Shown here: piece by piece, positions 43,384 to 52,401 of the stretch
Layout: each line of letters begins with the position of its first letter
Numbering within the stretch: the stretch's first letter is position 1
Assembly (NCBI GenBank): GCA_947630175.1
Contig: CANRGJ010000002.1
Coordinates: 1 to 64,000 of the forward strand
From: an uncultured Ruminiclostridium sp.
Lineage (GTDB): Bacteria > Bacillota > Clostridia > Oscillospirales > Ruminococcaceae
Length of the DNA: 64,000 bases
Direction of reading: 5' to 3'
Made by a program: the position numbers and the translations under genes
The notes under the pieces: generated by a model
What the model was told of the DNA's origin: nothing
The model's database searches: none
The model's input: only the letters and a program-made list of their open reading frames with translations

Positions 43384-44794
43384 TTTCTTCCTCCGTCTTA
43401 AGTTCTTTTTTTTCTTTCAGCGCCAAGGCTATCTCCTCGGTCTTTTTATCGGTAAGAACGAATTTCTTCACAAAGAAAATGAATGCGATCGCCAGAAGAA
43501 TTATAGGCAGAACGGTCATCAGCAGGCGAAGTCCCATAATGGTGTCGGCGCTCTGAGCGACTATTTCTCCCGTGCTGTCGGTGTTTCCCTCAAGTCCGAT
43601 AAGGTCAAGCCCTATGCCTGTGATGAAAACGGAAATTCCCGACGCCGCCTTTACAACGAAGGTCTGCATGGAGAAGATAACGCTTTCCTCACGCCTGCCC
43701 GTTTTTAGCTCGCCGTAATCCACCGAGCCTGAAAGGAACACCGTGGTAAGAACGGTAAGTATGCCGTTGGACATAAACACAAGCGCTCCGCATACGCAGA
43801 GAATGATCATATTCGAGCCGAGTCCCATAAGGCAGAAGCCGAGTATGAGAACGTAGCCTACGATCGCCATTGAAAGGGCGGTTTTGAAAATAGCGGTGTT
43901 GGTGAGCTTTTTGTGCAGGAGAGGGTATACTACCATCATACCCAGGATCTGGAATACGCCGCCTACCATAGTGAAAATGGTGTAATTTCCTTTCCAGTCT
44001 GCTCCGCCTGCCGCAAGAGCCACTCCCACGTCATATTTAAAGAAATAGATGATAAGGTTTGAGGTGAGGTAAAGGGCGCTGTTCACAAGAAGTATGGCAA
44101 GGACGGTTATAAGCGCCTGATCGTTGCGGAAAAGCGCTTTGAACATCTGTCCCACCGTTGAAGTTTCCACCTTCTCAAGGCGCTGTTCCTTTACTTTAAA
44201 GCAGCAAAATACTTCGGCGGCGATAAAGATAACGGCGACTATCAATGCGATAAGGGAAAAGCCTGTGCGCTCGTTTCCTCCGCCCAGCGCTTCCACCGTG
44301 ATGAGAGCGCCCACCTGTATAAGCGCTGAGCCTACGCCCGCGCAGGTACGTCCCACTACTGAAAGATTTTCCCTATCCTTGGGAAGCTCTGTAACGGCGG
44401 GAATCATGGACCAGTAGGGTATGTCCATCATAGTGTATGTAGTGCCCCACAAAATGTAGATAACGGCAAAGTAAACCATCATTCCGCTTTCACTAAGGTC
44501 TGGAGCAGAGAAAAGCGCGTAAAGCACCACGGCGTTCAGCACCGTGCCGCTGAACAGCCAGGGTCTGAAACGCCCCCAGCGGGTGCGGGTCTTTGCGACG
44601 AGTATTCCCATAAAGGGGTCGTTCAATGCGTCAAAAACTCTCGCTATCATCAGGATAAGTCCCACGAAGGTGGCGGAAAGTCCCAGTATGTCCTGATAAA
44701 AGTACATTACGTAACTTGCGGAAAGGGCGTATACCATATCCTTTCCTACCGCGCCTATACCAAAGGCGACGGTTTGCGAACGGGTCAGCTTCAT
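43376..44794 (-). CDS. GPH-family sugar:cation symporter (MelB-like)
   Basis: 472-residue, 12-helix transporter of the glycoside-pentoside-hexuronide family within the MFS. Family marks are the start LTRSQTVAFGIGAVGKDMVY, the ARVFDALNDPFMGILVAKT helix with its cation-site Asp, the loop RTRWGRFRPWL, and the TMMDIPYWSMIPAVT helix. It sits between a beta-galactosidase and an alpha-galactosidase, so it probably imports galactosides with Na+ or H+. It starts 1 nt after the GH2 gene and overlaps the GH36 gene. Confidence 0.9.
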   Translation of the reverse strand: MKLTRSQTVAFGIGAVGKDMVYALSASYVMYFYQDILGLSATFVGLILMIARVFDALNDPFMGILVAKTRTRWGRFRPWLFSGTVLNAVVLYALFSAPDLSESGMMVYFAVIYILWGTTYTMMDIPYWSMIPAVTELPKDRENLSVVGRTCAGVGSALIQVGALITVEALGGGNERTGFSLIALIVAVIFIAAEVFCCFKVKEQRLEKVETSTVGQMFKALFRNDQALITVLAILLVNSALYLTSNLIIYFFKYDVGVALAAGGADWKGNYTIFTMVGGVFQILGMMVVYPLLHKKLTNTAIFKTALSMAIVGYVLILGFCLMGLGSNMIILCVCGALVFMSNGILTVLTTVFLSGSVDYGELKTGRREESVIFSMQTFVVKAASGISVFITGIGLDLIGLEGNTDSTGEIVAQSADTIMGLRLLMTVLPIILLAIAFIFFVKKFVLTDKKTEEIALALKEKKELKTEEENA

Positions 44795-44795
44795 C

Positions 44796-47144
44796 TTAAT
44801 TTCTCTCCTTTTTTACGTTGAATTTTATTGAAACGGGTCCTGTCTGCGTGGTGGAAATGGTGAGAACCGCTTCCCCGCAGCCGCCTGTCGTGCGGATATA
44901 CGTGCCGCAGCTGCCGCCCTCAAGGGTCACGACGGAAGGTCCCACAAGCTCTGCGTTTCCGCTTAATGTAAAGGTCACAGGCAACTGTGCATAGGGCGCA
45001 AGGTTGTCGTATTCGTCAAGCAGGCGTATCCTCACCGCCGCCATATCGTAGACCTCACCCTCTGAAAGTTCAGTGTGGCTCGGTTTGGCTTCGATATGTA
45101 GCTTTGCGCCCGGGGACTTTGTGACTGAAGCCACCGTTTCGCCGTTTTTCAGTGCGTCAAAGCGCCATACTGTGGATTCGCCGCCCCAGTTGCCAACGTA
45201 TTTGCCGTAAAGGTCGTAGCCGTCCTGGAAGGTCATTTTGTACCGCATCATACACCACAACATTCTAAGCTTATCTTTCAGTGGCATATTGGCAAGACCG
45301 TACTTTCCAGCGGAAATAAGGCATTTGCGCAGGGCGTCGGCTTTGGCTTTGGGAAAGCCCTCTTTCGTTTCAAGCAGAACGCCGATAGTGTCCTCTACCG
45401 CTATCGGACCGTGTTCAAGCGCTTTCCAGCCGTTTGGGCGGAGCTTGGTGACAAAATCTCCGTTTTTGTACAATGCTATCTCGTCCGCATTGGTAAAGGC
45501 GTATACCTTCCCTATCTGTCCGCCGGGATAATCGCCTATGTCCATTGATGCGCCGATATCCAGCACGGGAAATTCCTCCCCCTGGGAAGCATAAAACGAG
45601 GCGGCGAGCTTGGGATTGCGGAAAGCGTCCATTACGCCGTGATAGCATATCCTGTCACCTGAGCCGAAATCCTTGTGGGTGGGATAATCGAACATACACC
45701 AGCTGTAAAAGCCAACGTGTCCGCCGTCGGACATCGCCGCGTCAAGAACGCGGGCGTGGCGCAGAGCCTGCTCCTGACGGTGAGACCAGGAATCGAAGGC
45801 TTTTGTGGGGTACATATGACCGTTACATTCTGAGATCAGCAGGGGCTTGTTGGGGTCGGGGCACACGTCCTTTTTCGCTTTTGCACCGCCGTTGTCGCCT
45901 GTGTGGGAAAAGTCGTTGAACGCATAAACGTCCTCCAACAGGCTGCTCTTTTCAAGATAGCGCACCCCTGTGGTGGCTCGGCTTGGGTCAAGCTGGTGGG
46001 CTATGGCATTCGTTTTTGTGTAAAATTCGTCGTCGTCAAGGCTTTCGTTTATCCGCACGCCCCAGAGGATAATGCTGGGGTGGTTGCGGTTCTGCAGGAT
46101 CATTTCACGCAGGTTTTCACACGCCTGCTCCTTCCATTTTTCATCGCCTATATGCTGCCAGCCGGGTAGTTCGGTGAACACGAGCAGTCCCTCACGGTCA
46201 CATTCGTCTAAAAAATATCTGCTTTGGGGATAATGGCTGGTGCGGACTGTGTTGCACTGAAGTTCGTGCTTTACTATCCGCGCATCCTCACGCTGAAGCG
46301 CTTCGGGCACGGCGTAGCCCAGATAGGGGTATGACTGGTGTCGGTTTATTCCACGCAGGAAAAACCTTTTGCCGTTGAGGTAAAATCCGTCCGCACGGAA
46401 CTGAGCTGTGCGAAATCCGAAAACTGTTTCGGTGCTGTCACCGTCTTTACCATTTTCAAGTACAGTAGCTTTGCAGGTGTAAAGGTTCGGCTCGTCGGTG
46501 GACCAGGGCTTTGCGGCGGGGACTTCAACGGTAAGGGCTTCGCCGTTTTCTGAAACGGCGGAAGCGAGCGTTTTTCCGTCGGGGGAAATTATGTCAAAGC
46601 GCACGAGGCAGTCTTTTGGTTCAGCGGTGTAATGTATTTCAGCAGAAGTTAAGGTCGGAGTCTGAATGAAAACGTCGGCTATCAGCTTTTGCGGGCGGAC
46701 GTCCAGCCAGACGTCACGGTAGATCCCGCCGTATGTAAGATAATCTATGACAAAGCCGAACGGCGGTATTTCGGGGTTTTCGGTGCAGTCCAGCTTTACC
46801 GCCAGAAGGTTTTCCTCCCCATAGCGGACTGTGTCGGTTATCTCGGTGCGAAAGGCGGTGTAGCCGCATTTGTGGGTGCATATTTCCCTGCCGTTAAGAT
46901 ATACGACGGCGATATGCGCAGCGCCGTCAAACTGCAAAAACAGCCGCTTGCCCTGCATTTCGGCAGGTATATGCAGCTTTCTGCGGTAGCCGCATATCAT
47001 CTCATAATCGGAGGGGTCGGCATAGTGCAGAGGAGTTTCCTTTACGGTGTGCGGAAGGCGAACAGATTCTGCTTTGCCGCCGCCTGACAAAAAGTCGTCG
47101 CTCCAGCTTTGGGAAAATTCCCAATCATTGTTGAGTCTTATCAA
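44796..47144 (-). CDS. Beta-galactosidase or related GH2 glycosidase
   Basis: 782 residues, cytoplasmic. Order: sugar-binding jelly roll, Ig-like domain, TIM barrel (about residues 260-560), and C-terminal Ig-like domains. The acid/base Glu lies in SIILWGVRINES and the nucleophile Glu in KPLLISECNGH. The RGINRHQSYPYLGYAVP and NTVRTSHYPQSRYFLDECD blocks are typical of GH2. The start is a TTG at 47142-47144 with GGGGAGAG about 8 nt upstream. It is the first gene of the operon and has a strong promoter. GH2 also includes beta-glucuronidases and mannosidases; the neighbouring GH36 and GPH genes favour a galactoside. Confidence 0.85.
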   Translation of the reverse strand: MIRLNNDWEFSQSWSDDFLSGGGKAESVRLPHTVKETPLHYADPSDYEMICGYRRKLHIPAEMQGKRLFLQFDGAAHIAVVYLNGREICTHKCGYTAFRTEITDTVRYGEENLLAVKLDCTENPEIPPFGFVIDYLTYGGIYRDVWLDVRPQKLIADVFIQTPTLTSAEIHYTAEPKDCLVRFDIISPDGKTLASAVSENGEALTVEVPAAKPWSTDEPNLYTCKATVLENGKDGDSTETVFGFRTAQFRADGFYLNGKRFFLRGINRHQSYPYLGYAVPEALQREDARIVKHELQCNTVRTSHYPQSRYFLDECDREGLLVFTELPGWQHIGDEKWKEQACENLREMILQNRNHPSIILWGVRINESLDDDEFYTKTNAIAHQLDPSRATTGVRYLEKSSLLEDVYAFNDFSHTGDNGGAKAKKDVCPDPNKPLLISECNGHMYPTKAFDSWSHRQEQALRHARVLDAAMSDGGHVGFYSWCMFDYPTHKDFGSGDRICYHGVMDAFRNPKLAASFYASQGEEFPVLDIGASMDIGDYPGGQIGKVYAFTNADEIALYKNGDFVTKLRPNGWKALEHGPIAVEDTIGVLLETKEGFPKAKADALRKCLISAGKYGLANMPLKDKLRMLWCMMRYKMTFQDGYDLYGKYVGNWGGESTVWRFDALKNGETVASVTKSPGAKLHIEAKPSHTELSEGEVYDMAAVRIRLLDEYDNLAPYAQLPVTFTLSGNAELVGPSVVTLEGGSCGTYIRTTGGCGEAVLTISTTQTGPVSIKFNVKKERN

Positions 47145-47190
47145 AATATTTCTCTCCCCGTAGGCATAAAGTAAATTAGGTTATGTATAA

Positions 47191-47219
47191 ATTTTATCAT
47201 ATATTTCATAATTTGTCAA
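47191..47219 (-). promoter_or_regulatory. Promoter of the galactoside operon
   Basis: On the minus strand, consensus TTGACA (47214-47219), a 17-nt spacer and TAAAAT (47191-47196). Confidence 0.7.
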
Positions 47220-47267
47220 TCAGCGATGGCTGTCGCTCTTAATAAGAAAAATGTTCAGTTTATTTTA

Positions 47268-47296
47268 TTGACAAACATTTGCGGGTATGGTATACT
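47268..47296 (+). promoter_or_regulatory. Promoter of the CxxCxGxG lipoprotein gene
   Basis: TTGACA (47268-47273), a 17-nt spacer and TATACT (47291-47296) with a TGG extended -10. It is divergent from the galactoside operon promoter. Confidence 0.7.
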
Positions 47297-47336
47297 TCAC
47301 AAAAAGAGATGCGTTCTTTTTACAAGGAGATATGAT

Positions 47337-48224
47337 ATGAAAAAATTGATTATAGCGGCTTTGCTGTCGGTATGCGTTATGCTGGGCGGCTGTGCTGCAA
47401 GTGCGCCTAAGGAAGAAAACAATTCTTCTCAAAACTCAAATTCTCAGCAGTCTGGGCAGGCTGAACAAGAGCCGCAGAAAACCGAAGCTCCCACAAAAGC
47501 TCCCGACGAACAGACTAAAGCGCCCGACGAGCAAAGCGGCGAAGACGGATACGACTGGTCGCAGATACCCGATATGCCTACAAACTCATATCTCAGGGTA
47601 AACGGCAGCGACATTACCGAGGGTATGTTCTATTACACCACGGACGAAACGGGCCGCCCGCTGATAATGGCGATGTACAACTATAACGGCGGGACTTATG
47701 TTATTGGCGTGGCGATACCTGATGAGGCGGCTAAAGAGGGCGCGGCATACAACAATTCCGAGGTTTACAGCGCGGGCTGTTCGATAGTATTTACAGATTA
47801 CGCCACGGCGGAATATGTTATATCTGACGACAACCCTGATTTTCAAAGCAAAGAGGTACATATCGGTCTTTACAGATATACCGAGGGACAGATCGCAACG
47901 TTTTATGTGAAAACCGATATTCCCATCAACGGCAGTACCACAACTCTTGAAATGGCGGGAGAATCCCAGTTTATAGATAGAAGTCAGCTTGAAGGTTCAA
48001 GCGGCGGCGGAAACGCAGGCGGCGGCAACGGCGGCGGAAGGTGCTGGAGGTGCGCAGGCACGGGCAGATGCTATTCCTGCAACGGCGACGGGCTTTGCTC
48101 CGCGTGCAGAGGTGAAGGTTGGTTCGGAGATACTATGTGCTTATCCTGCACGGGAAGCGGCAGGTGCAAGCCTTGCGGCGGGGACGGTCTGTGCCCTGTC
48201 TGCGGAGGTACGGGTATTTACTGA
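47337..48224 (+). CDS. Lipoprotein with six CxxCxGxG motifs
   Basis: 295 residues. A signal peptide with the lipobox GGC (MKKLIIAALLSVCVMLGGCA) is followed by a Gln/Ser/Pro linker with a repeated APDEQ element and a globular domain of about 140 residues (about 75-215). A Gly-rich hinge and a C-terminal Cys-rich region carry six CxxCxGxG-type motifs: CWRCAGTG, CYSCNGDG, CSACRGEG, CLSCTGSG, CKPCGGDG and CPVCGGTG. DnaJ has four such motifs binding two zinc ions, so six would fit three zinc ions on the outside of the membrane. The ATG at 47337 has AAGGAG 7 nt upstream; the longer frame upstream contains the promoter. Confidence 0.85.
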   Translation: MKKLIIAALLSVCVMLGGCAASAPKEENNSSQNSNSQQSGQAEQEPQKTEAPTKAPDEQTKAPDEQSGEDGYDWSQIPDMPTNSYLRVNGSDITEGMFYYTTDETGRPLIMAMYNYNGGTYVIGVAIPDEAAKEGAAYNNSEVYSAGCSIVFTDYATAEYVISDDNPDFQSKEVHIGLYRYTEGQIATFYVKTDIPINGSTTTLEMAGESQFIDRSQLEGSSGGGNAGGGNGGGRCWRCAGTGRCYSCNGDGLCSACRGEGWFGDTMCLSCTGSGRCKPCGGDGLCPVCGGTGIY

Positions 48225-48240
48225 GTAAATATAAAAATAT

Positions 48241-48274
48241 CAGCCCTTGCAAATTCAGCAAGGGCTGTTTTTTG
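48241..48274. terminator. Terminator after the CxxCxGxG lipoprotein gene
   Basis: Perfect 10-bp stem CAGCCCTTGC (48241-48250) with GCAAGGGCTG (48258-48267), followed by six T. Confidence 0.85.
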
Positions 48275-48302
48275 TTTGTGGATCATATGATTTGAAGATC
48301 TA

Positions 48303-49049
48303 TCAGTCGCTTAAGGGTTTCTTTGCTTTGATCAGAAGAAAATTCGGCTTATGCAGATCTTTTTCCCAGCTCTTATCACGCTCGATTGTTTCTTTGGTAG
48401 GAATAGGTTCAAGCATTTTTTCAATGGTAAAGCCCGCTTCGACAAGTGCATTGACAATTTCAGAGAAAGTGCGATGATACTTCTCGACGCCGTCAACGAT
48501 CCACATTGTACTGCGCCTTCCGCTTCGAGCATAATCCGTTAAGTTGTAATGGAGTACATTGCCTTCAGAATCTCTCGACCAGCTTGCCCCTGCAATTGGT
48601 GCGGTTGTCAGTGGGTGCTCCTGTGAAAAGATGAAATAACCGCCTGCATTCAGCAAGCTGTAAATATTCTTTGCAAGCGTGCCGAAATCCTCAATATAGT
48701 GCAGTGCGAGCGAGCTAAATACTACATCATATTTGCCTTTCAGAAACGAAAGATCACTCATATCTGCACGGATAAATTCAATATCTGAATGCTCCGCTGT
48801 CGCAACAGCAAGCATTTTTTCGGAAATATCTACGCCTAACACCGTTGTTGCTCCAAGCGATTTGAATTCGGCACAATTTTCACCGTAACCGCATCCAAGA
48901 TCAAGCACGGATTTGCCTTGAAGATCCGGCGCAAGAGAAAAGAGAGCGGGTTTTTCCTCAAGGTTGTTTGCGCTGTACTGATTGTCACGCAGCTTTTTAT
49001 ATCCATCAAAAAATTCTTGGTTATCGTATATATTCTGCGCTTTGTTCAT
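48303..49049 (-). CDS. Class I SAM-dependent methyltransferase
   Basis: 248 residues of unknown substrate. Motif I reads SVLDLGCGYGENCAEF, motif II ends in VLGVDIS, and the FSSLALHYIEDF segment follows. The C-terminal half has HPLTTAPIAGASW and an IEKMLEPIPTKE tail seen in UbiE/Methyltransf_11-type proteins. The ATG at 49047-49049 is chosen because GAGGAGG is 10 nt upstream; a GTG at 49058 would be only 2 nt from it. The gene is more AT-rich than lysS beside it, as is the other methyltransferase in this window. Confidence 0.8.
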   Translation of the reverse strand: MNKAQNIYDNQEFFDGYKKLRDNQYSANNLEEKPALFSLAPDLQGKSVLDLGCGYGENCAEFKSLGATTVLGVDISEKMLAVATAEHSDIEFIRADMSDLSFLKGKYDVVFSSLALHYIEDFGTLAKNIYSLLNAGGYFIFSQEHPLTTAPIAGASWSRDSEGNVLHYNLTDYARSGRRSTMWIVDGVEKYHRTFSEIVNALVEAGFTIEKMLEPIPTKETIERDKSWEKDLHKPNFLLIKAKKPLSD

Positions 49050-49084
49050 TCCACGCACACCTCCTCGATATACATTCCGCCTTT

Positions 49085-50602
49085 TTACTCGATCGGTCGC
49101 ATGGTCGGAAACAATAATACATCTCTTATCGACTTGCTGTCGGTGAGGAGCATTACAAGCCTGTCTACGCCCATTCCAAGGCCGCCTGTGGGGGGAAGTC
49201 CGTATTCAAGGGCGGTGATGAAGTCCTCGTCTACCTGAGCGTTGTTGCCGCCCTCGCTGCGCTTCTTCTCGACCTGCTTTACGAAACGCTCCTTCTGGTC
49301 GATAGGGTCGTTCAGCTCGGAGAATGCGTTGCCAAATTCGCAGGCGTTGATAAAATACTCAAAGCGCTCGGTAAAGGCGGGGTCTGAGGGCTTGCGCTTG
49401 GCAAGAGGGGAATTTTCAACAGGATAATCGTAAACGATGGTGGGCTGTATCAGCTTTTCCTCCACAAATTCCTCGAAAAGCGCTATCAGAACGTCGCCCT
49501 TGGTGGCGGTGGGTTCAACTTCCACGTTCTTTGCCTTGGCGACGGCTCTTGCGGCTTCATCGTCAGCCCAGTCGTTATAATCGGCGTCGGCGTACTTCTT
49601 TACAGCCTCGACCATTGTAAGGCGAGCCCAAGGCTTTCCTATCTCTATATCTGTTCCCTGATAGTTTACGGTATCAGTGCCGCATATCTTCTGGGCGATA
49701 GTTCTGTACATATTCTCTATCAAATCCATCATACCGAAATAATCGGTGTAAGCCTGATACATTTCAATAGAAGTAAATTCGGGGTTGTGGGTGGCGTCCA
49801 TTCCCTCGTTGCGGAAAATCCTTCCAACCTCGTATACCTTGTCAAAGCCGCCGACGATAAGGCGCTTTAAGTAAAGCTCCGTTTCAATCCTCAAGTACAT
49901 ATCGATGTTAAGGGCGTTGTGATGAGTTACAAAGGGGCGGGCTGAAGCGCCTATCTCAAGAGTGTGGAGAACTGGGGTGTCCACCTCGATATAACCTAAA
50001 TTATCCAGATAGCTCCTTATCTCACGAAGAATCTGCGAACGGACGATAAAGGTGTCCTTCACTTCGGGATTGGCGATAAGGTCAAGATAACGCTTGCGGT
50101 AGCGCTCCTCCTTGTCCTTTAAGCCGTGCCACTTTTCGGGGAGGGGGAGCAGGGACTTTGACAGGAGAGTTATCTCCTTGGCGTGAACGGAAATTTCGCC
50201 CCGCCTTGTGCGAAAAACGTAGCCAGTTACGCCCACGATGTCGCCCAAATCCCACTTTTTAAATTCCTTGAAGCTGTCCTCGCCCACGTCGTCAATGCGG
50301 ACGTAGACCTGCATACGGTCGCTGGAATCCCTTATATCTATGAAATTCGCCTTGCCCATATCACGCCAGCTTGTGATTCTGCCTGCTACGGACACGGTTT
50401 CGTTTTCCAGCTTGTCAAAATCATCTCTTATCTGCTTGTTGAGGATAGAAACGGGGAACTTGGTTATCTCATAGGGATTTTTGCCGTTCGCCTTAAGCTC
50501 CGTCAGTTTTTCTATCCTTATCCTGTGCTGTTCGCTGAGCTGTTCCTCGTACTGCTCCTCGGTAAGCTCAGTATCGTTGTTTATATTCTGCTGTTCAGAC
50601 AT
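49085..50602 (-). CDS. lysS: Lysyl-tRNA synthetase, class II
   Basis: Charges tRNA-Lys. The 505-residue length is normal. An N-terminal OB-fold anticodon-binding domain (VSVAGRITSWRDMGKANFIDI) leads into the class II catalytic core. Motif 2 lies around VYEVGRIFRNEGMDATHNPEF, and motif 3 is GLGMGVDRLVMLL near the end. It follows greA by 51 nt on the same strand, a pairing common in Firmicutes. An AGGTAAC-type site precedes the ATG. Confidence 0.95.
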   Translation of the reverse strand: MSEQQNINNDTELTEEQYEEQLSEQHRIRIEKLTELKANGKNPYEITKFPVSILNKQIRDDFDKLENETVSVAGRITSWRDMGKANFIDIRDSSDRMQVYVRIDDVGEDSFKEFKKWDLGDIVGVTGYVFRTRRGEISVHAKEITLLSKSLLPLPEKWHGLKDKEERYRKRYLDLIANPEVKDTFIVRSQILREIRSYLDNLGYIEVDTPVLHTLEIGASARPFVTHHNALNIDMYLRIETELYLKRLIVGGFDKVYEVGRIFRNEGMDATHNPEFTSIEMYQAYTDYFGMMDLIENMYRTIAQKICGTDTVNYQGTDIEIGKPWARLTMVEAVKKYADADYNDWADDEAARAVAKAKNVEVEPTATKGDVLIALFEEFVEEKLIQPTIVYDYPVENSPLAKRKPSDPAFTERFEYFINACEFGNAFSELNDPIDQKERFVKQVEKKRSEGGNNAQVDEDFITALEYGLPPTGGLGMGVDRLVMLLTDSKSIRDVLLFPTMRPIE

Positions 50603-50653
50603 TGTTGTTACCTTTCTTTTTTCTGTTTTTTACACTTCCCGACAAAGTAACTT

Positions 50654-51130
50654 TTACTTGCCGATGTCCAGTATCTCAAATTTCAGTATTCCAACGGGAG
50701 CTTCCACTTCGATTATCTCGCCCTTTGTTTTGCCCATACAGGCTCTGCCAACGGGGGATTCGTCGGAGATCTTTCCCTTTTTCATATCAACTTCCTTTGA
50801 GCCTACGATGTGAAGCTCCATTTCCTCGCCTGTTTCAAGATCCTTAAGCACTACCTTGTTGCCTATATTGACGTGTTCGGTGGTGAGGTCGCTGGAATCA
50901 AGCACCTTTACGTTTTGCAAGGTCGCCTCTATTTCGGCTATTCTCGCTTCGATGATACCCTGCTCGTTCTTAGCTTCGTCATATTCGCTGTTCTCGGAAA
51001 GGTCGCCGAATGAAAGGGCTACCTTGATCTTATCCGCTATTTCACGTCTTTTTACGCTTTTGAGATGCTCCAGCTCTTCTCTGAGCTCCTTAAGTCCTTC
51101 GCTGGTGAGTACGGTTTGTTTAGCTGCCAT
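50654..51130 (-). CDS. greA: Transcription elongation factor GreA
   Basis: Rescues backtracked RNA polymerase by stimulating its own transcript cleavage. The 158 residues match the family. The N-terminal coiled coil (LTSEGLKELREELEHLKSVK) carries the acidic tip LSENSEYDEAKNEQ, and the C-terminal FKBP-like domain has DESPVGRACMGKTKGEIIEV. GGAGG precedes the ATG. It is probably transcribed with lysS. Confidence 0.95.
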   Translation of the reverse strand: MAAKQTVLTSEGLKELREELEHLKSVKRREIADKIKVALSFGDLSENSEYDEAKNEQGIIEARIAEIEATLQNVKVLDSSDLTTEHVNIGNKVVLKDLETGEEMELHIVGSKEVDMKKGKISDESPVGRACMGKTKGEIIEVEAPVGILKFEILDIGK

Positions 51131-51189
51131 TTGATTTGTCCTCCGTTTGATTTATTTATGTATTTTCAAGTATAAAAGCCTGATGCGCT

Positions 51190-52389
51190 TTATTCGTTGG
51201 GCACAGTCGAAAGGCTTTCCATTACTTCAAAGGCTTTGTTTATCTGCGGGTCTTGAGAACCTTCTCCTGTGGGGGCGAAATCAGGGTCGCCTGTTTGCTC
51301 CACGGAAAAGTCCACCTTTAATCCTCCGTCAAGGGAGGCAGTAACTGACGGAGCGAGCTTTGCAATGGTTATCACAAGCGCAGTTCCGTCGGAAAGATGG
51401 CGCATTTCCCTGACGTAGCCGTTTCCTGCCGTTTGCTTGCCTACCAGCTTTGCTCCCGCATGGTCCCTCAGACTAACTGCGAAAAGCTCGGCTGCTCCCG
51501 ACGTGTTTTCGTCCACAAGCACGGCAATGGGAACGGTCACCGTCGCTTCCTCCTCGGTCTCAAGGAATTTGGCCGCAGTGTCGTCCTTGTAGCGGACGTT
51601 TGCTATGAGATGAGGGGCGACGAACGGCTCAAGCATAGGCTTTAAGCAGTCGTATATCCCACTTGTTCCACGCAAGTCTATTATATAGCCCTGCACGTTC
51701 TTGGTCTGAAAATCCTGTACCGCTGCAGTAAACTGCTCGTCTGTCTGACCGTTCAGGTCGGATATGCGGATATAGCCGTATCCTGAAACCTCCATGGCGG
51801 TCACGGACTTTATGGTAAACGAACGGCGCACCACGGTAAGGTCTTTGGTTTCGCCGCTGCGCTGAACAGTCAGTCGCACGTTGGTGTTCTCGTCGCCGTC
51901 AAGAGAGGTTATTGCCGCTTCAGCGCCAGCTTCAAGCACGTTGGTTCCGTCGACGGCGGTGATTATATCTCCCACCTGTATATCCATCGTTGAGGCAGGG
52001 GAGCTTTCGTATATCCTGTCAACACGGATATAGCCGCTTTCCTCCTTGCTCACCTCAAGTCCTGTGGAGATGAGGGAGCCGCTTTCAAGCTGTTCTCTTT
52101 TATATGCTTCGGAGGCGGTGAGATATTCCGCGCCCGCATCGTCCAGCCCGTCAACGTAACCGCCTATTACGCTGTTTATCAGCGTGCTTTCGTTTATGTC
52201 GTAGTATGAGGCGCTCCTGACGTAGGAATCTATCTCCTGTATCTTGGAATATATCTCCTCACGCTGTGTGACTCCGCCGATACGCTGATTGAACATATTG
52301 GTGGAGACCGTTATGGTAACGACGTAGGTTATCGCACAAGCAATTGCGATAAGGCTTATCATTACCCCTATTGAAAACTTTTTGTTCAT
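51190..52389 (-). CDS. S41/CtpA-type protein, probably without protease activity
   Basis: 399 residues: an N-terminal membrane anchor (SLIAIACAITYVVTITVSTN), a helical region, a PDZ domain (STGLEVSKEESGYIRVDRI through VRLTVQRSG), and an S41 tail-specific protease domain. In E. coli Prc the catalytic Ser430 and Lys455 are 25 residues apart. Aligning on the conserved Glu of the SASE motif and the following TFGKG loop puts Gly298 (NTSGAAE) and Asn323 (TAGNG) at those positions. Ser297 is adjacent, but no Lys takes the Lys455 place. It is the last gene of the ftsEX hydrolase locus, where active CtpB-like proteases are more usual. Confidence 0.8.
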   Translation of the reverse strand: MNKKFSIGVMISLIAIACAITYVVTITVSTNMFNQRIGGVTQREEIYSKIQEIDSYVRSASYYDINESTLINSVIGGYVDGLDDAGAEYLTASEAYKREQLESGSLISTGLEVSKEESGYIRVDRIYESSPASTMDIQVGDIITAVDGTNVLEAGAEAAITSLDGDENTNVRLTVQRSGETKDLTVVRRSFTIKSVTAMEVSGYGYIRISDLNGQTDEQFTAAVQDFQTKNVQGYIIDLRGTSGIYDCLKPMLEPFVAPHLIANVRYKDDTAAKFLETEEEATVTVPIAVLVDENTSGAAELFAVSLRDHAGAKLVGKQTAGNGYVREMRHLSDGTALVITIAKLAPSVTASLDGGLKVDFSVEQTGDPDFAPTGEGSQDPQINKAFEVMESLSTVPNE

Positions 52390-52401
52390 ACACTGTTCCT
52401 T

